A stretch of DNA of 64,000 nucleotides, taken from the NCBI GenBank assembly GCA_035582835.1, contig JAYKAV010001267.1, forward strand, positions 734,804 through 798,803. The letters run 5' to 3'. Shown here one piece after another: positions 1-14,300 of the stretch. A program made the position numbers and the translations under genes. Source of the stretch: Phoebastria nigripes (Eukaryota > Chordata > Aves > Procellariiformes > Diomedeidae). Numbering within the stretch: the first letter of the stretch is position 1; every line of letters starts with the position of its first letter. The notes beneath the pieces were generated by a model, which saw only the letters and a list, made by a program, of their open reading frames with translations, had not been told where the DNA came from and made no database searches.

Positions 1-1442
1 GGTCAGTAGCATTAATCTAACATCATACCTATGGATCTTAATACCCGAAGTTATAATTTATACCTCCATGAACTGGGCACTGGCATTTTTCTTCCCTATT
101 CTGTTATCTGCTCAGAAAATCCATCATGAGACAAACTTCAGCAAAAACCTTCTCCCTTACTAGAAGGTTACAGATACACAATTAAGCTCACAAACTGTAA
201 GTTTCCCCCTTTTTTCTGATGTCCCATGATCTCTACTGCATCCTGCTAGAAGAAGTTTTTGTCCTCTCTCCAATTACATAAAAATCTCCAGACTGTACTG
301 AAATTACTTAAAATATGCATAGGTTGGACAAGTTTTTACAAGAGAAGGGGGTTTTGCTAAAACTGAAAGTTTTCTTCTAATGAAAGATTTAGGAGACACT
401 CAGTTTCTCCTAAGCTTCAGACACATGAATGACTTTTTTTGTACTTGGGAACAATGTCAGTAGACTACACTTCCAAAACTTCTGCTTCCATTCTTGTAAC
501 TTGAACAACTGCACAGCACATAGTAAACAATCTGAATGAACTTGACAATTCGGTTAATTGGCTAAGTTTTGTTTTCTTACATGACATATTTTACTCNTTT
601 TACTCTACACTTAAATACCTTTCCACAAATCAAAACGTTTAAGGTCAGACACAACCTGTAGCTTCAATGATGCTCAATCTACTCAGCTGCCAAAGAAAGT
701 CAGGCCAATCTATTATATTTTAAACAGAGGAACTGGAAGAAAGAACAGTCTTCAGTGGTAAGTTAACATTCATATAGCTATTTGCCNAAAGGCTGTGCCA
801 GCTTAGGCATGCTTCATTCCTTATATTCTGTCCTGTTTTAAGGAAATAATTTGAGCAAATACAATGTAAACAGAGCCAGGTAGACTNTAATAGTAAAGGA
901 CAACAATATCATTGATGTGACAGGTTTAAGGCCAACTATTTATGATTTGAAACATATCATAGTTTTCCATGGCACTTAATACACTGAAAGTTAGTACTGG
1001 GTGACATTAAACAAGGGTATACATATTCATATCATACACGATATATACATGTAGCTTCAGTTCCTAAAATAGAAAGTTCAAGTTTTCTTGCCCAAATAAA
1101 ATCAATCTGTGAAAGACCANCTGTGTTTTCCTACACTGAAAAAAGCGGTATTACTGTTTTAATCAATTTAGTGCAAACTGACTTAAGTCCAAAGACATAC
1201 CATTCCTTGATTTTTAGTCACTACTTACCAAATGCCCCTATTTCTTTTAAAACACAACTATGCTTTTTTTTTTCTTAAAAGAACAGCAAAACACTTGACA
1301 ACTAGCATGCTGTTCTAGTCTATGTTAACAAAACTTGCCGATATACAAATCATGTTTTGGTCATGCAGCACAGACCCATCCTCAAAATAAGCCACCTCTT
1401 AATTCAATCAGTCCAGAAGAGGAGCACAGTGCCAGATTTTAA
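1..1442 (-). other. Probable MTMR6 3' UTR and downstream flank
   Basis: AT-rich sequence with no coding exon. On the minus strand it directly follows the stop codon, so at least part should be 3' UTR. An ATTAAA overlaps the region just after the stop, which is too close to serve, and another lies at 1158-1163. I see no AATAAA on this strand before the window ends, so the cleavage site is undetermined. Confidence 0.5.
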
Positions 1443-1703
1443 TTAGCAGGTCATCCTGGCCACTCCGTACTCCAAGCTGACAACAGCAGGCTCAGCTTTC
1501 GAGAACTCTGCCACAAATTCACTGTAGCGATTGTCTGCTGTGTTGCTGCCCTCTATAGTTCTTACAGCATCATTCACAGGGATCAGGGGCTGCTCCTTCT
1601 TGAAGCATGGAGGGGTCTTCAGTGCCACGGGTGCAGGATGAACAGACTGCTGATGTTCCTTCACAAGGACTGCATCTGACTGCCCATTTCTCCGCTTTAT
1701 TTT
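1443..1703 (-). CDS. MTMR6: MTMR6 coding exon 14 (residues 537-622 and stop)
   Basis: Terminal coding exon, 261 bp including TAA at 1443-1445. It begins [20 protein letters not shown] after a TTTCAG acceptor and ends [11 protein letters not shown]. This tail is a strong MTMR6 marker. The middle ([19 protein letters not shown]) is less conserved and is probably disordered. Confidence 0.95.
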   Translation of the reverse strand, partial: KIKRRNGQSDAVLVKEHQQSVHPAPVALKTPPCFKKEQPLIPVNDAVRTIEGSNTADNRYSEFVAEFSKAEPAVVSLEYGVARMTC

Positions 1704-2335
1704 CTGAAATACAGAGAATAGTTACTAACAGTGAGCATGACTGCTTTACTGATTATATTCTGCTTTGAAAGGAAGTGAATCCACTTCTTTTGCTGGCCAA
1801 CTCAGCATCTGCAGAACCCTGTTATTACATACCCTAGGTTAGATATGTAACAGTATTATTAGATGTTAGGCCATTGGATAAGACATTTTTCCCCACAGTT
1901 TACAGCAGATGCTACAAGCACTGTATGCTTAAAATTTGTAGCTGAGCAGAAGGCAGAAAGGTTGCCTGTCAGTATCCATAGAGAAGGAGAGGTTCTTCCA
2001 GGCTTGCCCCTTGTTTGGTTGCTGTCAAGATGGGAATACTTTCTGGAGTACAGGCAGAGGAAGACAGGCCTTGGTACTATTAGCAAGCAGGGAGTTTGCA
2101 GTAGACCATGAGTCTCTTAAAGACAAAGAGCAGTTTCATACCTAAGCCCTTCTGTCCTTCCTAAAAACCTTCTAAAAGACTTTTCCTTTAGATCTGAAAA
2201 ATGGCAATACAGTTTGTTCAAATGCAGGAATACACTAAAAGATGTCGACTACAAAGCAGGACTGGAGGAAAGGACCTATCCTGCAAGCACTGAGCAAGAG
2301 AAGAAGAAAGATTTGGATTAAGGGGTGTTTGCTTG

Positions 2336-2390
<55 letters not shown>

Positions 2391-5300
2391 AACAAAAAAA
2401 ACCAAACCAATCTCACCCAGTAACTGGGAACTTGAACTAGTTAACTGAACTGATTTTTTTGTTGGTATGTTTGTGCTTTATTAGAACTGAGACTGAGCCC
2501 AGAAGACTTTGGTGTCTCTTGACACCAACTTTTTGAAGATGGAAACAGCAGTAGGAAAGTCTACATCAAGATTTCAAACAACTACATCTCTTCATCACTC
2601 AAGTGAGAAATGTGGGCTCAGGTGAAGTTAACACCTTGGAACAAAATTCTAGAAAATTCAGAACCGAGACTTCACATCTTGCTTATTCTTCACCTTGCTT
2701 CATCCTGAGTTTTCATCTTGCTGCTTCAATTGTATAAAAACTTTTAAGTATACAATTAAGATTTGAAACAGCTTAATATTAAGTGACCTGCATTTATTAC
2801 ATTACAGTAGGATCAGTTTAACAAAATCTTTCCTCCTAGAAAAGCTGTACTTCCCCCCACCCCCCCAACATAACATACAGAAGTTATGTTACCATTTCTA
2901 GCCACACAAAGAAGTAAAACTGATAATTAGAAAACTTTTGTGTTTCTTAAAAAGGTATTATTCTGAAGTTTCAGCTCCTTAACCGACTATAATGAAGTAT
3001 CAATTAAAAGCCACTGATTAAGTCATACTAGAATAAAGTGAGATACACTGTTCAGTCTTTCCTGGCTGTTTACTGTAGTACCTAGTATAAGTCATTTATA
3101 GAAATCTGATCCCTGGATTTGGCCCTGTCTTCAAATAAGCATTACAATTTATATGCCCCATAATTATGGTGACTTACAACAGCATGCACTTGCATATGAA
3201 GTTAAAAGAAGGACAATACTTACTGCTTCCATTTTAGTAGCTATAATGGAAATGAAACATTGCCTAAGAGCAAAACATTGGCTGCATAGTCTGGTATTCA
3301 GCATAGAAGCATACAGTGACAGTCAAAGTCAACATTACATAGAGTCAGTGCTAGGCCATACAGTCGTGACATTCACGTCAAAGCTAGCAGCAGTATTACA
3401 GACTATAAATGTGAGTTTGAAGAATAAGTCACAAGTACNCACACTTATTTTGTAATACTTACAGCTTCCAGTTCTTTAATGTCTTCCTCCAGTTGTTTAT
3501 TTTGTTCACTCATGTTCATTATAAGATTGAACACAGATTGCCTAGGATGCATGCTTCGATCAAACTGATGGTACATATTTCTCCAAAACCTGCATGAAGC
3601 AGCCAGTTTTAACTACACAGGATAAAGACAAAATTGAAGAAGAGATACTGTATATAATTTAAGCTTACTTAAAATTGAATGATACTGTATTAGGCTCCAA
3701 AAGAGTTAGTTCTGGAGAAAAGTCTGGATTATACAGAGGATTCCGATATTTCTTTTGTTCATCCAGAAGGAACGGCCACAAGGAGTATGTCTTCTGTTTT
3801 AATCTTAAAGCAAGAAGAAATCAAGGTCAAAACACTGACTGCAAACAAAAAACAGAAGCTGTTCAACTCAACATAATAAAATTGATCTTAACTTTTTTTA
3901 AAAAAGTTACCAGAAATACTTGTAAATGTTGAATTAAAAGCTCTTAGTAAAATCAACTTCTTCCTGGCATATGCTAATGTTGGATAGAACTGTCAGTTTT
4001 AGGAGTACTACTGCTTATGCTGTGCAAGTTTTGCCTAGTTGCAATAAATGCTTTTAAAATACAGTTTGAGACAAAGATGAATTGATGAAAACTTTACAGA
4101 AGTTTTCCATCTGAAAGCATTAGGAGACATCCTATTAATACTTCTAACTGACAGTAATTGTCTTAAGCAGGCAAGAATTTTAAGGTTACCTAAAAATAGA
4201 TTGGGGGAGGGAATGAAGTGATACTTCCAAACTTAAGCTTACCTATTTTTAGAAGAAAAAAAAAGGGGGGGAGGGGGGAAGAGAGAGAAAAAAACCCTTA
4301 ACTTTCCCTATGAGAAATGAGCGTGGGATTTTCTCCCAGAATTAGAACGACTGTCTTCAGTGTGCAAAAGCACAAGAAGCACTGCTGTTCCCTGATGCAG
4401 TTTAACATTTTCAGTACTACCAGTCCTGTCTCTATTTCTATTCAGAGCCTAAAATGAAGAAGATTCACAGGAATTCTTAGTCTGCCAGAATAAACAAAAG
4501 ACACATTACAATATGTCTGCTTACTTTAGTTCTTCCCGCTCTTTTTGGCAGTTTCCAAGGAAGTTACCAAACTGGCATGAATGGACATGTTCATGGATCT
4601 GAAGGAGGAAAGCTTCATTGTACTCAAAGGCTTGTGGAAACTGCTCAGTCAGATTCCACACACTTTCTAAAAACTGGGTGAACACTGGTGAGATCTCTTT
4701 CGGATCACCATCCAACTGACAACACCTGAAAAAGATTCCATAAACAGATTGAAACCGGTTTAAAGTTAGAAATCAAAAAAGTCTTAGTTGCACTTGTTTT
4801 TAAATGACAGCACATTAATTTGACACTACCTTTGGTTTAGAGATTAAGCACCTAACTTTGAGAACTGGGGCATTTTTTGAATAGAAATAAGTCTGTATTT
4901 AACCTATTTTTCTAACTTGTAAGTAATCACACATCTGTATTCAGTACAGAAGAGCAACATAAAACAGTTAAGTTCCTTTGTGTATATTACTTCCACAGTC
5001 AACATTTGGAGTATACCAGCTAAAAGCAAATTAATAAGCAGTAAATAGCAGCAAGGCTATTGTCACAGCTGATGATAGGCAGATCAAGGGAAAAAACAGA
5101 ACTCTTAACATAAAGGACTTCTAAAGGTAGGCATGACTTCATCATTAAAAGTAAACATAAATGTAAACTCATTTTTAAAGATATCAAAACTAAGTGTTTT
5201 ATATTGCCTAAATAGCTGGAACATAGCTTTAGATTGGTTTTGCACTGTCTATGCATACCTGCAGACCTAACTGCAGTCATTGACATCTGAGAGTGAGGCA

Positions 5301-8300
5301 CCAGTAGCACTAGAAATTTATGTCTATAATATAAATCAATTATCCAATAGGTATTTGAATAAATAGGTATACACAAAGTGCATTGTCTACTGAAAATACT
5401 TTACTCATTGTAGAATTTCCACTAACACTGCAGTAGTTTAACATTCACAAGTTGTCTTTTGTTTTTAAGAATACTTAGTTCAGTTCACTGTATACATTTT
5501 ACTGTATTGGAAGAGTGAACTACCTGTCAGAGAACTTGTGCCCAAATGAGATCCAGTCTTTCTCTATCAAGACCTAGAGGGTAAAAAAAAAAAAAAAAAA
5601 AACACAAACCAAAATCTCATGTAAAACGTTACTCAATCTTACATCTATAGTATTAACCCCACAGGTTATCGATATATTGTATTTTAAATTTGAGTCAAAC
5701 TATAGTAGGAGCAACTATTTGTCACTTTGTAGTTCCTTTATTTTCTTGGAAGTCTTTCACAAGAGATTCTCAAAGCACATTTCTAAAACTAGTAAAAGAG
5801 TTTAGCAAGTTGACAATCAGATAACTGCTGTTAAGCCAGGCTCGCTTTAAGCATACTAATGTTATATGACTTCGCAAGGAGATTATCAACCAACTTGCAA
5901 AAATTTGTGAAGTATAGGAAAAATTTTAGTATTGCATTCCTGCTATCATAGTTCACATAAAACCACACAATATAATCTTTGTAACATTTTATAGCAATAA
6001 GGTTGTTAATATCAACACTAGCTTGTTTTATCACTTCAGTCACAGCATCAAGCACCAAAAGGAACACAGGACTGCCTGCCCATTGCAGAAGTTTTCCCAG
6101 AAATCTAATTGACAGTGATGACTAAAAACCAAAAAGATTAAATGACTTCCCTAAAGATTACACACATTCTCACAATTCACAAGAAATGAATCCTCTTCTA
6201 ATTCCTCCTCAACTTCACTTTTGTTGCTTGTAATATTTGTGGCAGTTAGTTCTAACCAATACACGGAACTAGTTTTATGTACTATCTTTCAGGAGTTCCC
6301 GTAACACTTTGTATTGCCACTGCAGAACTGTTGATTTTCTAACTCTAAAATTTGGAATAATCATACAGAAATTCCTCTTCCTCTCTACAGAAAGATGAAG
6401 AAATTTAGATTGCTTAAATATTTTCAGGTCTCTGTCACTGGGGGAGTTGTCCCAAAATCAGCGTTATTAAAATCTAAAAATGACAAGTGATAAAAGCACA
6501 GAGCTGCTATAATTTAGTACATCTACTATCTCACATAAGCACGTTGGAATCCTTATGTCATAGATAAAGGGCTTTTTTGGATGCAAAAGGCAATCATTGC
6601 AACATTTCTGCAGGGTGCCTAATGCAATCGGCTATTTATATTTCAGTTTTTTAGATTTTAAATAAATGGTTCTTCTCAGTAGCAAAGTATTTCTAAAAGA
6701 AAGATTTATTAGTATGCTGCAAATCTTATTTTATATTTGTAACTACAAAAAAAAAAAGCATCAGTATGTTTACACTGCTCCCTTTCACGCTCAAACATTT
6801 TACATGCTTTATTTACCAAGGAACAACTCAACAATGCAACAGCTTGCTTACCATGAATCCTTTGATTGTTCTATAATAGGAATCTAGTAAAAGAGCTCCA
6901 AGAGAACAAACTTGGGAAGTCCTATCCCAGCCATCTGAGCAGTGCACTAATACACTCGCGCTCTCAACCGCTATTGCCTGCAAACACAGATGTTTCTTAG
7001 TGAATGTTCTATTCTAGACAGAAGTAAAAATTTAGTAAATAAATACAAAAGCTACATTTATCCCAAACTCACAGTATAGACCATTTTATTTAACAAAGCC
7101 AGAAAAATGTTTATTATGAGGAAAGGATTTGATTATGAGGAAAGGATTTGATACTATCAGAAAGCTAGGAATTTCTCTCCATGGAAGTACAGAAAATTCC
7201 TTATAAAGAAATTATATATTATTATATTATTCTACTACCATCTTCGCACAAGGTAACAAGAACATCTACAGTGGTTCCCAGTTCTCTTTCTACCCCTTAT
7301 AAAACTAAACTTATAAAAACCCCTTGCAATGCATACTAAGAAAGAAGTAGACTAAATATTACAGACCAAACAGGTTAAAAAAACCAAAACAACACAAACA
7401 CATCATTAAAGATATCCACTTGTTCATCATTATACTACACAAAAGTTAAGGACTAGGAAATGCTCATTAGCTTCAGCTAAGAATTCAAATCCATAGCCCA
7501 GATATTTCTGAAGGTCATCTTTAAGAGAATCATCCACTTTTAACTAAATAACTCCTTGTTATTTCACCTAGTAAAAGCAAAGATCCCAGTTTCTTCTTCA
7601 CCCAGCCCCCCTCAGGTCAAGCCCTTGGCTTCACAGGTGCCTGGCAAAGGCAATTGCTCCTCTGAATTCTTCACAGAGGGTCCCATTTCCTTGCCAAATG
7701 AAGTCAGCATAGCCAGTTTGGCTTCTCTGCAATTAGTACCCCAGGAGTTCTGTTTTTCAGGGTACACCAAGTAATAGTTTACTCTGTCCACCTCCAAACT
7801 GCTTATCCCTTTCATAAATACCTAAAAGAAGCAGGGAGCATAAGAATCCCTTCACCTCCCAATAAGGTGACCAAACAGCATTCAAAAAAATCCCAAAACC
7901 TTAGTTGGCGTATTTAACATCTCCAATCATAAACATGTAATACTTAAAACAGCATATCAGATGTATCGGTGTGTACTAAGCATCTACCTCCAAAAAAGTG
8001 AATTGCAGAATTTTACACATTACATAATATTAAGTATAAATTTTGCCTGGTAGCAAGTCAACTTCCCATCAAATAAAGAAGCAGCAAGCAAGTTACCTTG
8101 ACTAGGAAGACAGCAGCATCCAACACAGCTTTGATGTGACGCAGCCACCCAGAATTCTCCAAACCAGACAAGAAGTCATTGACAGACAAACCCTTCGTGC
8201 CACTGACTAAAAGAAACCAAGAGTTAGAAAGCCTTAAGCAGTTGCAGCTACCTATACCCTGCAATGGAGGAAGAAGAATAATTGTATATTGTTTCTAATG

Positions 8301-11300
8301 CCCTATGTTTTAAGTTGATTAGAAATCTTTCAGGAAACCACCACTCAAATGGTTAAGAGAGGGGTACTACAAAGTGTTCTACATCCAAAATTCAACTCTG
8401 TAGAACTACAGTAGCCATGAATGACANGAGTAAGATCTTTGTGTCTTTTGACAAAGTAACATTCAAAGTAAATAACACTGGTTATCCCCAATAGGGAGCA
8501 TTACCCTTGCCTTACCAAGGAAGGCAACGCAAATGCCAAAAGCTTACCAGAAATACTTACAGAAATAATTACAACTACTAGTAATAAGTAGCTGCACCCA
8601 GACAACATACACAGTTTAGAGTAGTCAGACTGCCAGAGTTTCATCACCTTCTCCACTCTGCTTAGGAGAATAAAGTGAGTGCAGTACAAGGACATGGTGA
8701 TGAACTGAAAACCATCGATATTTTGTCTACCTCCAGACTTGACATACTACAGTTCTGACTGATCTCTACCATTCTTCCCTAGCATACTTTGTTCCTGTAA
8801 CAATAATGCCAATTGAGAGGGCAGGGAAGAACTAAAGTTAAAGGAAAGATGCCTTGCAGCGTAGCAGCAAGAGATATAGAGGTACACTGGAAGTTTCTCA
8901 CATGGACACTTACCAATTCACAAACGAGACAGATAACCTGGTTCTTGTACAATTTTGAGTAGCGGCTCACACAGTTACATTACTGTCCAAACATATCAAA
9001 CTTCTGGCAATAAGAAAAGAAATATTCACTGGCTAATACAGCTTCAGCTATGTGTGATTCTAAGAGAAGATACCTGAGGTTGTCATCTACAAAAATACCT
9101 GCCCCTGCCACAGTGAAAGCCTACTTTCTACCAAGCTTAATGGTTGGACTTGATGATCTTAAAGGTCTTTCCTAACCTAAATGATTCTATGATTCTAAGC
9201 TAGTGGGCCCCAAATGAAAATAAAAAGGCTCCTTAGCCAAAAAATATCAGTGCAGATATTCATACAGCAGCTGTAAAATAATCTTTATCTCTGACTATGG
9301 GAGGAAGTGAGTCAGTAGGGAAAGTAGAGAACAAAATATACCAAGTCATTCTGTGACACAGTTTCATGTTCAGTCAAGTCCCCTGATGTAATGAAGGCTA
9401 TAAACTCTTTAACTACTGCCTCAAGGAGCTTTCCTGTATCTGCACTACATACTTCTCAGCTTTCAGCTATACAGGTATACTCCCCATTGCTCAGGAAGAT
9501 TCATAGTGCCAGTTGCTGCTGAATGCTTTAACAAAGACAGGCTTCCAAATAAGTATCACAGCACCTTTTCTAAAGCCCATAGATCTTTGTCATCTACAAA
9601 ACTATCTAGCAAACCATAGCACAATGAAGTAACAAAACATCAAGAAACCCCTGGATACAAGACCTAATTGTAAAGGTTAGTCTGTAAATATCAATAAAAG
9701 CAGCAAAAGCTATGCTAGTTTTCCCTGTCTTTGAAAGAGATAGCATCATTAGGCAAGAGTTCTCCTTCTGAAAGATCTAGCACATGGAGGAAATCAGCTG
9801 AGAACTACTTGATCCTCTCAGCTAGCTCACACACTCTCTATACCAGTAGTTCTATACACCTGTTCAATCACAACAGTACACAAACAGGTCCACCACTCTA
9901 TGGTAAAGGAAAGAAACTAAAAATATTTGAATATCTGGAAATTCAAACATCTGCAGGGAAGGAATTAGACAGACAAGGCAATGTCTAGAGGTAGAGGCAA
10001 TGTGTAGAGGTGAGCAAGCCAATTCATGGCTGCTCACCTCTACATTCTGTAGCGTATGGTTTAAAGCACAAGCTTTCAGCTAGAAAACAGGCTTCCAGCC
10101 TTCAGTTTGTTTTCACCCAGATACTGCTGCCAAAATCTGCTTTTGATCAGAATTTTCACCACTAGTATGTCCCCCTTCCAGCTAGATTTCTATATTTTTA
10201 TAAACCAAGGCAGAGATAAGAACACATATGTTGAGCCCAAAGAATTACTTTNCATTTCTGTGAATTAAGACAGACATTTTTATACTACTTAGTGATGAAA
10301 TAAGGAAATTGCATTGACACTATTTTGACAATTATATGCTAAAAAAAAAAAATCATTTCCCATCCCTTATGGTCCTGAAAAGGGTCAAAGATGATCTATG
10401 GTACCACTAACATGTTTAGCTACTTCACAATAACTATCATTCAAGATAGTTTTGACTGTATGGATCCCATCATAAAAACGCATACCCTGCACGCATGTGA
10501 GCCCGAAAACCTCAATGTTCCATTGCTTGATTGTCCTTATACACACTACTAGCAATGCCTCAGGCAGCAGTTCAAGTGGTGACTAGAACTTGCAGACTGA
10601 AGCACAGTGGGTTGGGGGCAGAGGTTGTTTTTAACAAATAAACAAAACCAAACAACCCCATCCCCCATGCAGACACTCCACATAACCCACAAAAAACCCC
10701 TTAGTTAACACACTTCCATCATCAAAATATATGCAGCAGACCACAGCAGCTATTATTGAGCCTTTTCCTCATACTTCCTGCAGAAATGCTGTTTCTTGAC
10801 ATAGGCAAAACCTTTTTGCTTATCAGAGTTCAATCTTTTCTGACATGTAATACTATATTTTTTTTAATATGAGAACGCGACTTTATATTTAAATACCACA
10901 GCCACAAATTTAGTCTATGTGAAGATTCTTCCATTAGTGTTGTATAGATGGGCAGTCTGCCCATCAAGTGAGCAGAGTCATCACGTCCACACTAGAGAAA
11001 ACTATTTTAGAAAAGTTTTGTTTCACTGCATGCAAGATATTTAAAAACCAGTTGAATCCGAGATGAAGAATAGACTGTAAGTCCCCCTAGCATGCTCCAT
11101 GGCGTAGTCCCATTACAAGAGGATGTTGGGAAGGATTATGTCTTACATTCTGCTTGCAAATGGAATCGTTAGATTCTGAAGGAAACCAGGCAGACAGACA
11201 AAGAGCCCAGAAGCAGGACACATGTGAAGAATGAATAACAGTTGTTTGTTATAAATAAAACTGAGGACAGTCCCAATTACAATGGCTCTTGAACGAATAG

Positions 11301-14300
11301 GGTAATCAGTACCACATTCCTGATTTGAGAACATTCAGTTCAGCACATCCAGGGGAAGCTAGCACACAGAAGTTAAATGGCATTTTCCTCATTTTAAGCT
11401 ATGAGCCATTTTCATAGCATTTCCTTCCCGATCACCCCACTGATGGCACATTTCTACATGGGTCTGAAGAGTAAATTATTGCATACCTCCCTAAATTTTA
11501 AGGGTCCTTCCTACCCCTAAAGATGCTTCTACTTCTACACTGGCATTCAGCAAAACTCTAGTGAATTATACAGACTGAACAGAGGTAGAACAACTCTGTT
11601 CATTTACCCCAAAACTCGACCTGGAGAACAACTATAGACATTACACATGATTTTGTTTCAATTGAGTTTAAATAAACCAATCCTCCACACAAGGAAAAAC
11701 TAAGACATATTCCATCCTTAAGCAAAGCTACAGAAAGATATTTGGTAAGTACTGTTGGTGGGATGCTAAGTCAAATGGAAGGAATATGAAGTCTGTGAAG
11801 TTTAACTGTGTGACGCACACATTTCTGCATCAGATATTATTACACAGGATCAGACCTCTTTAAAAAAGTAAATCCAGATTTATTAGCTAGTTTTCTAGAA
11901 CTGAAGATATTAGCAAAAGAAAGAGGAATTATGCCAAACTTAAAAACTGAAGTTCAGGCTCACACTGCTCATCTTTCCCTTCAATAAAGTACATGCAGGA
12001 ATAACCACAAAAATACATATTATCAAAGCTCAGCAGTATTCCATACAGAGTGCCTGAAGAATAGGTTAGCAGCAGATACAGGCTCAATGAGAGTGAAGTA
12101 AGACTACANCACTAGTCTGTAAGATTTCTAGACCAATGTAGCCAGAATGTCTCCATCAAAATAGGCTTCCATTCAGGTGTAAGCCTTCTCCATGACTGGA
12201 AATATTTGCCTAATTCTAGAAGGCACTTATATATGTATTGTTTGCCAGGTGTGGAAGCCTGACTTCTGCCACTGTACTCTAATCTCAGTATTAATACTCC
12301 ACAAAGTGTCTTAAATTTCTTTTCAGTTGTTTACCTAAATAAAATACGAACAGAACTATTTAATAGACTTCTGCCTCTCCATTTTCACCACCAGGTGGCA
12401 GGCAGTGGTACGGTGAAGTAGTTCACTTTTCCCCCTGCCCCCCTCTCTACAAACACTCTTAAGATGTGCCTACAAGCACAGAAGTGGCTCACCAGGTCAA
12501 AGAGCTCAAGTTTTGTACAGACCATATAATTTTTGTGAATTCTGTGGAACTAAGTGCTCCTTGCAGAATCAGTATTCTATATGCGAAAATGTATGTACAG
12601 ACACACAGTTTTGTGTATTTATATTACGTGTGTGTATACATGCATGTATACTTGGAAAACACAGAAGTCTCTCCCACAAGCCACTGACATACTAATCAAG
12701 TTCACCCAAGACATATGTGCCACTCAGTTAATTTTCTTCAAAGTAACTCCATTCATTGGGTTTACAGTTTAAAGGTAAAGGTTTAAGGTAATTCATTAGC
12801 ACAGAGCACAGCAAACCGGTACTAAACAGAGATGGAATAAAATATAAAAATATCAATACAATTTGTGTACGCTATTATTAAAGACTTTAGAAAAATGTTT
12901 ATCCTATTTTCATATACACTATTATAGTACAGTTGGAACATACCTTCCAGAAGTTTTTGTAAGCTGGATCTCATTACATGAATATTTTCAATGCCAACAA
13001 ACTGGAACCTAATGTTAGAATAGTTGTCTTCATTCTCATAGCCCTTCCCAGCAGCTCTGTTTGCCATTGCGTTAAGCTTAAAAGAGCAAAGTAAAAATAC
13101 TGAAAAACAGTACTTGAAATAAAAATCTCAAATTAAGAAANGAAAGTCGTGCAATTTCAATGGAATACACTGGGAAAAAACCACACAAGAGCACATACTA
13201 NAAAAACATTCTAATAAGTTAACAGTTTGTGGCAAATCAACTTGAAAGCATTCAAGTGTAAAAAAGGCATGGTACATAAAAAGCAACAGGCAGTCTATAT
13301 TTAGAGCTGACATATCCNAATAATGCATTTAATAGTTTCCTATTCTCTCCTCCATATTCCCACCAACAAACCTTTACTTAATTCCAAAAATGTCTGAGCA
13401 AAGACACCACAAAACAATTAACCTAAAAAGGAAAGAGTAAGACCCAGACTTGACCATACACATGCTTTCCAGACATCCTAAAAATGGTGATTTTGGGGGT
13501 AAGAAGCTAATAAATTTCCGCAGCTATAAAAATTACAACTATAAAAAAACCCCCACAGTTGGCTCAGTTTCAGTCTGTCAGACCAACCTACTGCTGGAAC
13601 CCTGCTCAAAATAAGTGTAGGATTTTCACTTTACATCCTTGTTTTCCAGCTCCTGCGTTCAGAGATTTGAGTGAAATGAGTACCAATTTAAATGCAGATG
13701 GGTCTAAAGAATGAAAGTTACCCCACAGATTCCAACACAGCTCAAAACCCCAACATAGTTCAATTTNATTAGACAGTGATAAAGTATGACCTCAGAATGC
13801 TACAACAGAATNCCCCCTACTTCTTCCTGGCTAAAACAAGACAGCAATAGCAGTTTTCACAGAACATTTACACAGAACACAGTACTCCCTCCCATTCTAA
13901 AAGAAACCCCAACACAGCTCGCCATTTCATGAATTTAATTTCAAACAGTTACAATGACTTGGATCCCACTCAACTATTCACTTAACTATGTTTTAAGTAT
14001 ATTTTTAAATGCACCTCCACAGAAGTTCACTAGCATATCCAGTGAATTCTAGCTGAGTCCTGAGAGGGGTTCAACTTCTTCAAGAAAGCAAGTAATTAAA
14101 CGNCTGAATAGAGAGGCCTAACCTTACCTTTAAAGAACATTTTTGCCCATGATGGAGTCATATTTAACTCCAAATTTTTCAGAATGACACTGTATCCCTG
14201 TACTCTAGAGTTCAGGAAGANAGGCTAGTCTGTAGAACCTGAAGTACATACCTTTGGCCTGGTGTCCATGACATACATGTAGTGATTTGAAGGATTTGCT

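Larger units (their letters stand above)
3804..6851 (-). other. MTMR6 introns 9-11
   Basis: Apart from exons 10 and 11, this interval holds only AT-rich intronic sequence (3804-4524, 4726-5523, 5574-6851). Short A runs occur (5583-5601) and a purine-rich patch lies near 4254-4293. Nothing else is recognised. Confidence 0.6.
8207..12943 (-). other. MTMR6 intron 7 (4.7 kb)
   Basis: Large intron with a short CR1 3'-end fragment (9139-9197) and a 42-bp hairpin (10003-10044), listed separately. The rest is AT-rich with no recognised element. Small open frames here have no coding character. Confidence 0.6.

Noticed and set aside
2242..2448. Open frame with a long lysine run
   Set aside because: Produced by the 49-base A run; not a gene.
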